Of a stretch of 37,190 nucleotides of DNA, positions 24,560 through 31,867 are shown piece by piece (position 1 is the first letter of the stretch; every line of letters starts with the position of its first letter). The notes under the pieces were generated by a model. That model was not told the DNA's origin, did not search any database, and was given only the letters and a program-made list of their open reading frames with translations. The translations under genes were made by a program, and so were the position numbers. The stretch is taken from assembly GCA_040007395.1 (NCBI GenBank), contig JBDTVG010000152.1, positions 1 through 37,190 on the forward strand, read 5' to 3'. This stretch comes from DATGFK01 sp040007395. GTDB lineage: Bacteria > Chloroflexota > Anaerolineae > Aggregatilineales > UBA2796.

Positions 24560-25663
24560 TTAGAACAACGCGAGATTGTCGCGATGAATTACTTCTTCAC
24601 CATAAGTATAACCTAGTACCGCTGCAATCTGCGCCGATTTGACCCCTATCAATTGTTGGATCTCGTGGCTGGCGTAATTGCTGATGCCTGCGGCAATGGC
24701 TTTGCCGTCTGGGGTAAGGATCTGGACAGGTGCGCCGCGTTCAAATTCGCCGGACTGCCCAGTTACCCCGACAGGCAATAAACTCGCGCCACCTGTCGAG
24801 AGCTTGCTAACGGCTCCTTTATCGACACTGATCGCGCCCTGTGGTTTTTCCGAGAGCAGCCAGCGCTTGCGACTTTCACGGTGCGAGACAGGCGCAAGAA
24901 AGGTCGTGCCGATATGTTTTCCGGCGGCGATGTCGGGCAGCACACCAGCCAGCGCCCCCGACGCAATGACCGTCACCGTACCGCTGTGTCCAGCTAACTG
25001 GGCGGCTTGCAACTTCGTGACCATGCCGCCTGTTCCTAGCCCCGTCGAAGTGCCGCCCGCCCGCGCCCACACAGATTCGTCGATGTGTTCGACTACCGAA
25101 ATGAGTTGTGCATCAGGGTCGCTGCGCGGATCGCTGCTGTAGAAGCCCATCTGATCGGTTAGCAAGATCAGCAGATCGGCATCAACCAGATTAGAGACTA
25201 GCGCCGACAGGGTATCGTTATCCCCGACTTTGATTTCCTCGGTGGCAATCGTATCATTTTCGTTGATGACTGGAACGATTTTATGCGAGAGCAGCGTTAG
25301 CAGTGTATCACGGGCGTTCAGATAGCCCGTTCGATTGGAGAGATCACCGCGTGTGAGCAAGATTTGCCCAACGGTAATATCGAACAGCGCAAATAGTTCA
25401 GTATAGATTTGGATCAAGCGCCCCTGCCCAACCGCCGATAACATCTGCTTGGCTGGCACAGAGCGATCCAGTTCGGGGTAGTTGAGGGCTTCGCGACCTG
25501 CCGCAATCGCGCCCGACGACACCACAATGATCTGATGGTTCGCGTCGTGAAGTTGCGCCGCCTGCCGCACGATCTCCAGCATTCGCCGCCGCGAGAGTCG
25601 CCGTGTGCCGTCGGTGAGGACACTCGTGCCTAATTTGATGACGATACGTTTTGTTTTTGACAT
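24560..25663 (-). CDS. proB: Glutamate 5-kinase with C-terminal PUA domain
   Basis: ProB phosphorylates glutamate, the first and usually feedback-controlled step of proline synthesis. The amino acid kinase domain shows VIKLGTSVLTD, VVSSGAIAAG, QMLSAVGQG, VPVINENDTIA, FGDNDTLSA-like VGDNDTLSALV and GTGGMVTKL. The PUA domain occupies the last 90 residues or so, with PQGAISVDKGAVSKL. The 367-residue length is typical. I place the start at the ATG at 25663 (MSKTKRIVIKLG). There is no real Shine-Dalgarno sequence, and the promoter lies so close that the message is probably leaderless. The frame continues 12 codons upstream, across the promoter itself. Confidence 0.95.
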   Translation of the reverse strand: MSKTKRIVIKLGTSVLTDGTRRLSRRRMLEIVRQAAQLHDANHQIIVVSSGAIAAGREALNYPELDRSVPAKQMLSAVGQGRLIQIYTELFALFDITVGQILLTRGDLSNRTGYLNARDTLLTLLSHKIVPVINENDTIATEEIKVGDNDTLSALVSNLVDADLLILLTDQMGFYSSDPRSDPDAQLISVVEHIDESVWARAGGTSTGLGTGGMVTKLQAAQLAGHSGTVTVIASGALAGVLPDIAAGKHIGTTFLAPVSHRESRKRWLLSEKPQGAISVDKGAVSKLSTGGASLLPVGVTGQSGEFERGAPVQILTPDGKAIAAGISNYASHEIQQLIGVKSAQIAAVLGYTYGEEVIHRDNLALF

Positions 25664-25670
25664 GCCCAAA

Positions 25671-25699
25671 ACGATAAGACAGCGCAGCGCATTCGTCAA
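25671..25699 (-). promoter_or_regulatory. Promoter of proBA, placed for a leaderless transcript
   Basis: On the minus strand TTGACG (5 of 6 to consensus) and TATCGT (4 of 6) are separated by exactly 17 bases. Only seven bases lie between the -10 box and the proB ATG, so transcription would begin at or next to the start codon. Confidence 0.55.
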
Positions 25700-25918
25700 G
25701 GGCTAGCTTAGGCCCGAATTAGACACTCACAATGATTTTGGTTACAGTTGATAAATCCGCAAAAGGTCAATAGGTGTACCGATGACTGATGAATTACTAC
25801 CATTTGAACGGATGATGCGATCACTGATAAATTTCGTGTCTTCAGGGAGTTCGGGGGTAAGGCCCAAATATGGGAGTATAGAATAGAAGGAAAGAAGGGA
25901 TAGGCAGGAGCAAGCGGG

Positions 25919-27160
25919 ATGGCAAAGGTGCAAATCAGTCTGCCCTTGGATATTGAAGATGTGGAAGTGCTGAAGGTCGAGATACAAAGTGAGGACATTC
26001 ATATCCAGGTGGAGAGCAGCCTGAAGTACGCCACCTGTGAGCAGTGCGGGCGAAAAATCACGACGATTCATGGGTATGGGGAGTGGGTGAAGCTTCAACA
26101 TCTGCCGAGTTTCGGGCACAGGGTGTTTATCCATTACCGACCCAAGCGGTACGAGTGTCCTTATTGTGAGGATCATCCGACGACGCGGCAGCAACTGAAG
26201 TGGCATGAAGGCAACAGCCCACACACGAAAGCCTATGACTCGTATCTACTGCGAATGCTGGTGAACAGTACCGTGCAGGATGTCAGTACGAAAACAGGCT
26301 TAGGGTATGACACAGTAGTGGGTGTGCTGGAGCGCTGTGTTGCCAGACAAGTAGATTGGAAAGCGTACCAGCATTTAGGCAACTTGGGCGTGGACGAAAT
26401 TGCACTCCTAAAAGGGCATGGGGATTTTGTGGCGGTGGTCAGTGCGCGGCTGCCGGATGGACATCTGGCACTCTTGGGTGTATAAGCCGACCGCAAGAAA
26501 GAAACGGTCAAAGCGTTTCTTGAAACCATTCCTGCCGCGTTGCGCTCGACCATTGATAGTGTCTGTAGTGACCTATACGAAGGCTATCTCCAAGCGGTGC
26601 GCGAGGTGTTGCCCAAAACGCGCCTGATAGTTGACCGCTTTCATGTCGCCAGACTGTATCGACAAGCCGTGGATGATCTGCGCAAGACCGAATTGAAGCG
26701 ACTCAGAAAAACGCTTCCCAAGCAGGATTACCAACGGCTCAAAGGCAGCTTGTGGGCCTTTCGCAAGAACCAGGTCGATTTGCTGCCCGAAGAACAGGCG
26801 GTTCTCGAACGCCTCTTTTGGTACAGTCCCGCACTGAAACTGGCGTATGCCCTCCGCGAACAACTCACTGCCATTTTTGAGGAAGCCCCCTTCAAAAACG
26901 CCGCCAAACGCCTTCTGCGCGACTGGCAGGCTCAGGTCCAAGCCAGTGGCCTCACCTGTTTTGATAAATTTCTGGGCACTCTCCAACGCTATTGGAACCA
27001 AATTACCAACTATTTCGTTGACCTTCAGACCAGTGGCTTTGTCGAAGGGCTCAATAACAAACTCAAAGTCCTTATGCGCCGCTGTTATGGCCTTCGAAAT
27101 CTCGACCATCTTTTTCAACGCCTATTCCTAGACCTGGAAGGCTATCGCTTGTTCTCCTGA
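25919..27160 (+). pseudogene. ISL3-family transposase with one in-frame stop codon
   Basis: The frame encodes a full-length transposase of 413 codons, interrupted by a single TAA at codon 189. An N-terminal zinc-finger-like pair (CEQC, Cys40/43; CPYC, Cys80/83) is followed by the first catalytic Asp159 (GVDEIALL) before the stop. After the stop come the second Asp218 (CSDLYEGY) and Glu376 (GFVEGLNNK). The sequence around the stop reads LALLGV*ADRKKETV, where related transposases usually have one more hydrophobic residue, so a single base change (for example TTA to TAA) explains it. With the triad split, neither half can be active alone. The ATG has AGGAGCAAGCGGG upstream. Confidence 0.88.
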
Positions 27161-27202
27161 TACTATCACCTGTGGTCGTTACCACCGAACAAGCGGGAGA
27201 CA
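27156..27202 (+). repeat. IS 3'-end repeat, copy 1 (just after the transposase)
   Basis: Starts with the transposase stop region CCTGATACTATCACCTGTGG and continues through ACCACCGAAC to a diverged terminal repeat (AAGCGGGAGAC). It matches the copy at 27986 in about 40 of 46 bases. Four changes lie in the terminal repeat itself, so this may be an older, inactivated end. Confidence 0.75.
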
Positions 27203-27254
27203 AAACAAATCTCATAAAGTCGGAGATTTCGACAACGAACTGAGCATTTACCAC

Positions 27255-27926
27255 TCAGACTGCGGAAATTAGTGGAAATATAAAGTCAGTGCTCAGCATA
27301 TAATTGAGACCAAAATAATATCTCTGCATGGCGATTAACAGCTTGCTACTGGCCTCATCTTTTATGCTGCTGGCGGCAAGTTTGAAAAGTGAAAGAAAAA
27401 ATTCCTTGTGCTTGGTGCATTTAGTGGCTTCCTCAGGGTTCGCTTCTGTGAATGAATGCAGAGCCTGATCCGCGATTAAAACTTGCCTATATCGACATTG
27501 CCCATCACGGTCAAACTCGCTGAAATCCCCACAGTCAGGTAATTCATCGGGTTTAATATGTTCTATTTCATTTAAAAACCACTTAATCTGCGGCGTTGAT
27601 AACTTAGTATGCTCAACGTGAAAGCCAAAATAATGGGGCAATTGGTCAGGTAAAGGTGTGTGGTTTTTAAGCGCGTCTAGCACGCTGTGCATCCATTGGG
27701 CGTATGGAATATCGGTGGCGGTAGACTTGCCGACTTTTTGAATCGCCAGCATAAGCTCACCCATATCTCCGAGAATAAGCACATTAATGACATGGGCTGG
27801 ATGAAATGGCGGAATATCCAGCATTCGGCAAATGACTTTGTGAGTCTCTGCTTTCTCATTGTCCAAAGGGAACCAATAACCGCCCAGATAGAATTCGTGC
27901 TCCACTGACTTTGTTAGTACATCCAT
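27255..27926 (-). CDS. Unrecognised protein carried within the IS element
   Basis: This 223-residue soluble protein has no signal peptide or membrane segment. AAGGAG lies close upstream of the ATG at 27926 (AAGGAGAGGTG-ATG), so it looks translated. Visible features are a start MDVLTKSVEHEFYLGGYWFP, a central PYAQWMHSVLDAL and a C-terminal helical part with EEATKCTKHKEFFLSLFKLA. I know no family for it. It lies between two copies of the IS 3' end, opposite in direction to the transposase. By eye it is more AT-rich than the surrounding chromosome. It may be a passenger gene of the IS or host DNA trapped between two IS copies. Confidence 0.6.
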   Translation of the reverse strand: MDVLTKSVEHEFYLGGYWFPLDNEKAETHKVICRMLDIPPFHPAHVINVLILGDMGELMLAIQKVGKSTATDIPYAQWMHSVLDALKNHTPLPDQLPHYFGFHVEHTKLSTPQIKWFLNEIEHIKPDELPDCGDFSEFDRDGQCRYRQVLIADQALHSFTEANPEEATKCTKHKEFFLSLFKLAASSIKDEASSKLLIAMQRYYFGLNYMLSTDFIFPLISAV

Positions 27927-27985
27927 CACCTCTCCTTTTATAAATGCTCACCTTGGGCAAAACATCAGCGTCTCCAGCTTGTTTG

Positions 27986-28033
27986 CCTGATACTACCACC
28001 TGTGGTGGTAACCACCGAACTCCCGGAAGACCC
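27986..28033 (+). repeat. IS 3'-end repeat, copy 2 with right terminal inverted repeat
   Basis: CCTGATACTACCACCTGTGG leads through GGTGGTAACCACC to the right terminal repeat (28014-28033). Similarity to copy 1 extends a few codons to the left: AGCTTGTTTGCCTGA versus CGCTTGTTCTCCTGA, the last codons of a transposase. This copy therefore includes a remnant of a second transposase gene end. Confidence 0.75.
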
Positions 28034-28574
28034 AGAATTTAGATCAGGACGAGTTGGTTGGCTTGCTAACAGCAGTTAATGAACAAAAGATCAAGCATAT
28101 CTCCGATCATTCTTATATAGGGCAGCAGTTCCACGCCGAAGGAGTGATCTTTGAAACGCCGTCCGATGATCCCATGACTTTTCACGAAATGCTCCTGCTT
28201 ATACAAGATTTGAATCCCGCCGAATTGCAAGTCTTGGGCAGTCTTATCCCTGCCTATTTTGATGGGGTACAACACTCAGGGAAAGAACATGTCTCGGCAT
28301 CATGGGGATCGCCAAACCCTAGAGTACTTAGATTCGATATTGGTAGGAGCGGATTCAGCAATCTTTCACAAGACGAAGGTTTGCGCCGTGCAGAGTTATT
28401 TAAATCCTCCCTAGCATTTATCCAGCCTGCACAACAAGCCAGATCTGCTGGAAATTATGAACTGGCTTCTGAATTGTTCGAACAGGCTATGAACTTAATG
28501 AAGGAACAAGGGATCGATAACCTGACGTTGGAAAGTATGCGCAAGCTGTTTCAAATCTAATTTCAAAGAGTTTG

Positions 28575-28604
28575 TAGACAAATTTAGCACTACTGTGCTA
28601 CACT
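28575..28604 (+). promoter_or_regulatory. Promoter with operator-like palindrome for the Bro/DinD-type gene
   Basis: TAGACA (5 of 6 to the -35 consensus) and TACACT (4 of 6 to -10) are 18 bases apart. Between and overlapping them lies the perfect inverted repeat TAGCAC-TACT-GTGCTA (28585-28600), well placed for a repressor to block RNA polymerase. A second hairpin, CCCCTG...CAGGGG, follows in the leader. Confidence 0.5.
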
Positions 28605-28677
28605 ATTTCCATCTACAAAAGTCCCCTGCGCTGTTAGAGCAGCCAGGGGAGTGATGCACCTAACAAGGAGGCGCATA

Positions 28678-29556
28678 ATGTCCGACTCTACCTTAGTCCC
28701 GATTCCCCTGCCACAAGACTCCAACGATCAACGTCCCCTGCCTGAAATCATCGCCGATTATTATGGTTTTCCACTAGCCTACTACGATACAGAGGACGAA
28801 CGCTATTATGCTGTTCAGGACTGGATCGCTGGTATAGCCCAAACAGAAGAACCGAGTAAATTCTAGCACGATGTGAAGCGTGTCGCGAAAAGAATCGGTA
28901 TAGAACTTTCGGACTCAGTACGAAAGTTGCCTTACCGGGCTGCCAACGGAAGAACCTATAAGGGCGATTTTGTTGCGGCTGAAACACTCTACCTGATTAC
29001 GCAGCGGCTGCGTGCTAATACAGGGCTACGAGATAGTGTTCTAACCTATCTGGCAAAAGCAGGCGTGGTCGTGGATGAGATACGCATCGATCCCGACAAA
29101 GCCATTGATGCTGCGATTGAAGCCTATCGGCGGCTAGGAAAATCCGAAGCGTGGATTCAGACGCGCATTGTGAGCAAAGTCGCTCGGCTGTATTTCACCG
29201 CCGCGTTCCACAAATCCATGCGAAAAGCCAATCGTTCGCACTACGGCATTATCACCAACGATGTCTATTATGGCTTGTGGAAGCGTTCTGCGGCAAAGGT
29301 CAAAGAGGAAATGGGCTTACGGGCAAAGGATAATCTGCGCGATCATCAACCTATCATGGCGTTGAGCTATCAACTGGTTGCAGAAAATCTCGCAGCGGTG
29401 GGTCTGGAACAACGCGAAAATCTTGAGTTTGACCAAGCCCAAAAGATCGTCAAGGCTAGCGCAGAGCATGTTGGCAGGCAAGCCGACGAAACGAGTCGTC
29501 TATTGGGCAAAGACATCGCCACAGATCGTCCGCTGTTACCCGATATTACCGAGTAA
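28678..29556 (+). pseudogene. Bro-N/DinD-type (phage antirepressor-like) gene with one nonsense codon
   Basis: The frame starts at an ATG with AAGGAGG about 7 bases before it and would encode about 292 residues. A Bro-N-like start carries YYAVQDWIAGIAQTEEPSKF, and the conserved remainder has LPYRAANGRTYKGDFVAAETLYLITQRL (residues after the stop), TGLRDSVLTYLAKAGVVVDEIR, SEAWIQTRI, NDVYYGLWKRSAAKVKEEMGL and NLRDH. A TAG at 28864 interrupts it in the phrase EPSKF*HDVKRV. Relatives have a tryptophan there, so TGG to TAG is the likely change. The 3' part might start at a GTG at 28873. DNA damage-inducible protein D belongs to the same group, but its function is not clear. Confidence 0.75.
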
Positions 29557-29580
29557 TACGCCCAACATTCGTGCATGTTC

Positions 29581-29660
29581 CTCAAAACAACAGCGCCGCC
29601 TTAGACTATCTAAAGCGGCGCTGTGAGTTTACCCGATCAAACGAACCGAGGTTAGGTGGG
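29581..29660 (+). repeat. ~80-bp hairpin repeat, copy A
   Basis: CTCAAAACAACAG leads into a 16-base stem (ACAGCGCCGCCTTAGA / TCTAAAGCGGCGCTGT, one mismatch). A conserved tail follows, containing AAACGAAC and TAGGTGGG. It lies between the Bro-type gene and the DICT gene. Copies B and C are near 30306 and 31789. Confidence 0.8.
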
Positions 29661-29742
29661 CTTGAGCGAACAGATCTCTAAAGATTGTGTGAATTTCAGG
29701 CATGTTGATTAATTGTTAACAAAAATTACGCTATTCTTGATT

Positions 29743-29748
29743 TATAAT
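29743..29748 (+). promoter_or_regulatory. Candidate -10 box for the DICT gene
   Basis: A perfect TATAAT lies 60 bases before the DICT gene ATG. The nearest good -35 (TTAACA) is 21 bases upstream, too far for an ideal promoter. Confidence 0.35.
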
Positions 29749-29808
29749 ACATCAGATATGGCTCAATAATCAGTCTGTAACTTCGCATAAAGGATACATT
29801 GCCTACTC

Positions 29809-30306
29809 ATGGTAAACTCTCAATTCTCCCTGTATAACCTCATTAATCCACGTAGTATAGAAAATATCTTCACAGAGAGATCTCCATTGCTTACTCAATG
29901 GTGTCGGACCATTGAAACAACGATCCTTGACCGTCACCTATCCGCTGAGATGTATGTTTGCTTTCAGCAGCTCAGTAATTTTGCCTTAGTACACAAGCGT
30001 TACTCAAAAATCAATGAGTTAGGGCAACCGGTATGGATATTTGGGGAGCCAGATGTAACCTACACTCCACAGGCTAATCTGAATTTTATCGAATTGGCTA
30101 ACGGAGATAAACTCTGTCGAGAATGGTTTTTGGTAGTCAACCATCCTGACTATAGTCGTGCTGTAGTAGCCCAGGAAATCAGCCTGTCTGGTACTCCCCT
30201 CAAACAACGTCTGTTTCAGGGTGTGCTGACAAGCGATAAAGACACGGTGGCAACGCTCGAAAGAAATCTAGCGCGTGTGGTTAAAGATTATTCCCCAATT
30301 ATATAG
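29809..30306 (+). CDS. Stand-alone DICT-like sensory domain protein
   Basis: This 165-residue protein resembles the DICT domain, named for its presence in diguanylate cyclases and two-component proteins. The start FSLYNLINPRSIENIF, the middle VHKRYSKINELGQPVWIFGEPDV and LCREWFLVVNHPDYSRAVVAQEIS follow the domain's pattern of a variable helix then a WIFG-type strand and an EWFLVV strand. Here no output domain is attached, so it may act by protein contact. AAGGAT lies 14 bases ahead of the ATG, rather far. It is flanked on both sides by copies of the hairpin repeat. Confidence 0.65.
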   Translation: MVNSQFSLYNLINPRSIENIFTERSPLLTQWCRTIETTILDRHLSAEMYVCFQQLSNFALVHKRYSKINELGQPVWIFGEPDVTYTPQANLNFIELANGDKLCREWFLVVNHPDYSRAVVAQEISLSGTPLKQRLFQGVLTSDKDTVATLERNLARVVKDYSPII

Positions 30307-30385
30307 AGCAAACAACAGTGTCGCTTTAGTATAGCTAAGGCGGCACTGTGAGCTTACCTAATGAAGCGAACAAAACTAGGTAGGG
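30306..30385 (+). repeat. ~80-bp hairpin repeat, copy B
   Basis: Starts GCAAACAACAGTG, with a stem ACAGTGTCGCTTTAG / CTAAGGCGGCACTGT and the tail TTACCTAATGAAGCGAAC ending in ACTAGGTAGGG. Differences from copy C within the stem are mostly T for C in the left arm, which keep G-U pairs in plus-strand RNA. It lies directly after the DICT gene. Confidence 0.8.
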
Positions 30386-30439
30386 ATTACCCCGTTAGAC
30401 TTGGCGGTAAACTTCCCACAACGTAGAGAGATACAGTCG

Positions 30440-31201
30440 ATGATTATTGAGCACAACCAGCCAATAGCCGTGATTGCCGACATTCATGGCAATATTTGGG
30501 CATTGGATGCGGTCTTGAAGGATATTCAAGGGCGAGGTATCCAACAAATTATCAATCTCGGTGATAACTTTTGGGGGCCGCTTGAGCCTGCCCAAACAGC
30601 AGATCGCTTGCTAGGGTTGGAGATGATCAACATTTCGGGAAATGAAGATAGATTACTGATCGCCCCGAATGACCCAGCCAAGCAATCCATGAGCTATCAG
30701 TTCACCATGAAGCAGCTACAGGCTGCCCATCTGCACTGGCTTGAGCAACTCCCCCAGACCTATGTGGATGATCAACTAGTTATCTGTCATGGTACACCTG
30801 ATTCTGACGAGACGTATCTCCTTGAACAGGTAACGGAGCATGGTGTGGTGGTCAATGAGTCGGCGACCCTCTCACAGATCCTAAAAGAGACTCCTCAAAA
30901 GATCATCTTATGCGCTCACAGTCATGTTCCCCGCTTGGTTAGCCTCAATGATCAACTCATTCTGAACCCCGGCAGCGTTGGAGTTCCGGCTTACTCGGAC
31001 GACTCACCCTTTCCTCATGCGATGGAAACCTATAGTCCTCATGCCCGCTATGCGATTATTTCGCGAGGTGCCAATCGCGATCTCTATACAATAGAGCAGT
31101 TGGCTATCTCTTATCCATGGCAAGCGGCAGTGACGAAAGCACGGCAAAATGGGCGAGAAGATTGGGCCTATTGGCTGGAAACAGGTCGAGGTACACCTTA
31201 A
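30440..31201 (+). CDS. Calcineurin-like metallophosphoesterase
   Basis: This 253-residue protein has the metallophosphoesterase motifs in order: DIHGN (first metal aspartate and histidine), GDNFWGP (in place of the usual GDxVDxGP), SGNEDRLL (the GNHE/D motif), CHGTPD and CAHSHVPRL, followed by LNPGSVGVP. Relatives hydrolyse phosphodiesters or act as protein phosphatases; some small ones clear cyclic nucleotides. The substrate is unknown. I use the ATG at 30440, where the protein starts directly before IAVIADIHG. The open frame upstream overlaps no family sequence. It follows repeat copy B. Confidence 0.88.
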   Translation: MIIEHNQPIAVIADIHGNIWALDAVLKDIQGRGIQQIINLGDNFWGPLEPAQTADRLLGLEMINISGNEDRLLIAPNDPAKQSMSYQFTMKQLQAAHLHWLEQLPQTYVDDQLVICHGTPDSDETYLLEQVTEHGVVVNESATLSQILKETPQKIILCAHSHVPRLVSLNDQLILNPGSVGVPAYSDDSPFPHAMETYSPHARYAIISRGANRDLYTIEQLAISYPWQAAVTKARQNGREDWAYWLETGRGTP

Positions 31202-31239
31202 AATGTGCTCTTAAACGCGATCATCGATGCCATAAATAT

Positions 31240-31716
31240 TTATGGCTTGAGCGTGCATAACGCCTGACGGATCTCTCCGAGGTGATACGCCGTATGAACT
31301 ATCATGGCGACTGCATCAGCCATTGCGTCCTCCCTTTCCCAGTTATCATAGTTTTTAGCGAGGTCTACGACGCGTCCATAGGTTTCGCGCAGGCGAGTCT
31401 TGCTGGCCTCCCACGCTTCGGGGGTCACTTCGCGCACCGTCCGCCAGATTTCACCCCAATCTGCGTCACCGGGATCGCGTCCCTGTGCAAATTCAATGGT
31501 GCGATCAAGATAGAAGCGAACATGCTCGACTTGTGCTGCCAGACTTGCACAGGTCGCCGACACCGGACGCGATGCTTCTTCGGCTGAAATGGTCGCCAGT
31601 GTTTCAAATAGCGACGTTCCCCGATCAAGGAATATCCCATGTACATTCTCGAATGTTTCATCAAGGGTGTCCAAAAGCATCTCTACGAACTGTTCTTTAA
31701 GTGTTTTATCAGGCAT
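31240..31716 (-). CDS. DinB-like four-helix protein
   Basis: This 158-residue protein is helical and fits the DinB/YfiT-like metal-binding superfamily. It has ETFENVHGIFLDRGTSLFETLATI at the start, a CASLAAQVEHVRFYLDRT helix with a conserved histidine, and HTAYHLGEIRQAL at the C-terminus, giving two more histidines spaced as in the family's metal site. Some members transfer thiols such as bacillithiol or mycothiol; most are uncharacterised. AGGAG lies 6 bases before the ATG. It is convergent with the phosphoesterase gene. Confidence 0.8.
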   Translation of the reverse strand: MPDKTLKEQFVEMLLDTLDETFENVHGIFLDRGTSLFETLATISAEEASRPVSATCASLAAQVEHVRFYLDRTIEFAQGRDPGDADWGEIWRTVREVTPEAWEASKTRLRETYGRVVDLAKNYDNWEREDAMADAVAMIVHTAYHLGEIRQALCTLKP

Positions 31717-31788
31717 AGTGGCTCCTGTAGGTTGGGGCTATTTTGGGGAAGTTTATCGGAACTTTTGTGCTAATTCAAATTTTTTGCG

Positions 31789-31867
31789 CTCAAAACGACA
31801 GCGCCGCCTTAGATAGTCTAAGGCGGCGCTGTGAAATTACCTAATGAAACGAACGGAACTAGGTGGG
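31789..31867 (+). repeat. ~80-bp hairpin repeat, copy C
   Basis: The best-preserved copy: CTCAAAACGACAG, then a perfect 16-base stem (ACAGCGCCGCCTTAGA-TAG-TCTAAGGCGGCGCTGT). The tail is TTACCTAATGAAACGAAC...ACTAGGTGGG, in which ACCTA and TAGGT can pair. It reaches into the last codons of the glycosyltransferase gene on the minus strand. There the stem followed by CGTTTTG would serve as its terminator. Confidence 0.85.

Larger units (their letters stand above)
25836..28033 (+). mobile_element. ISL3-like insertion element carrying an extra gene
   Basis: The element is bounded by inverted ends: GTGTCTTCAGGGAGTTCGGG at the left and its complement, ACCGAACTCCCGGAAGACCC, at the right (17 of 20 pair). 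It contains a transposase gene on the plus strand and a 224-codon gene on the minus strand. The 3' end of the IS occurs twice, once just after the transposase (27156-27202) and once at the right border (27986-28033). Either the element acquired a passenger, or a second IS copy was mostly deleted. The split host gene on both sides argues that 25836-28033 now behaves as one insertion. Confidence 0.7.
25782..28560 (+). pseudogene. Gene of unknown function split by the ISL3-like element
   Basis: The 5' part (25782-25835) reads MTDELLPFERMMRSLINF and stops at the left IS end. The 3' part (28034-28560) has no good start of its own and opens directly from the right IS end with NLDQDELVGLLTAVNEQK. 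Both sides share AATTT at the junction, in register with a duplicated target site. Removing the IS and one copy gives the continuous frame RSLINLDQDELVGLL. The restored protein would be about 193 residues, soluble, with a C-terminal helical part (ARSAGNYELASELFEQAMNL) resembling one TPR-like unit. I do not recognise the family. The 3' fragment might still be made from a TTG at 28054. Confidence 0.7.

Noticed and set aside
26573..27118. 181-codon minus-strand frame inside the transposase
   Set aside because: Antisense to conserved transposase sequence including the catalytic Asp and Glu; no ribosome site or family.
29560..29657. Integron attC-like site (GCCCAAC ... GTTAGGT) around hairpin copy A, suggesting gene cassettes
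   Set aside because: Copies B and C have ACTAGGT instead of GTTRRRY and no matching RYYYAAC partner, and no integrase is present.
29581..31867. CRISPR-like array
   Set aside because: Only three repeats of ~80 bases with gene-sized spacing, and no cas genes.
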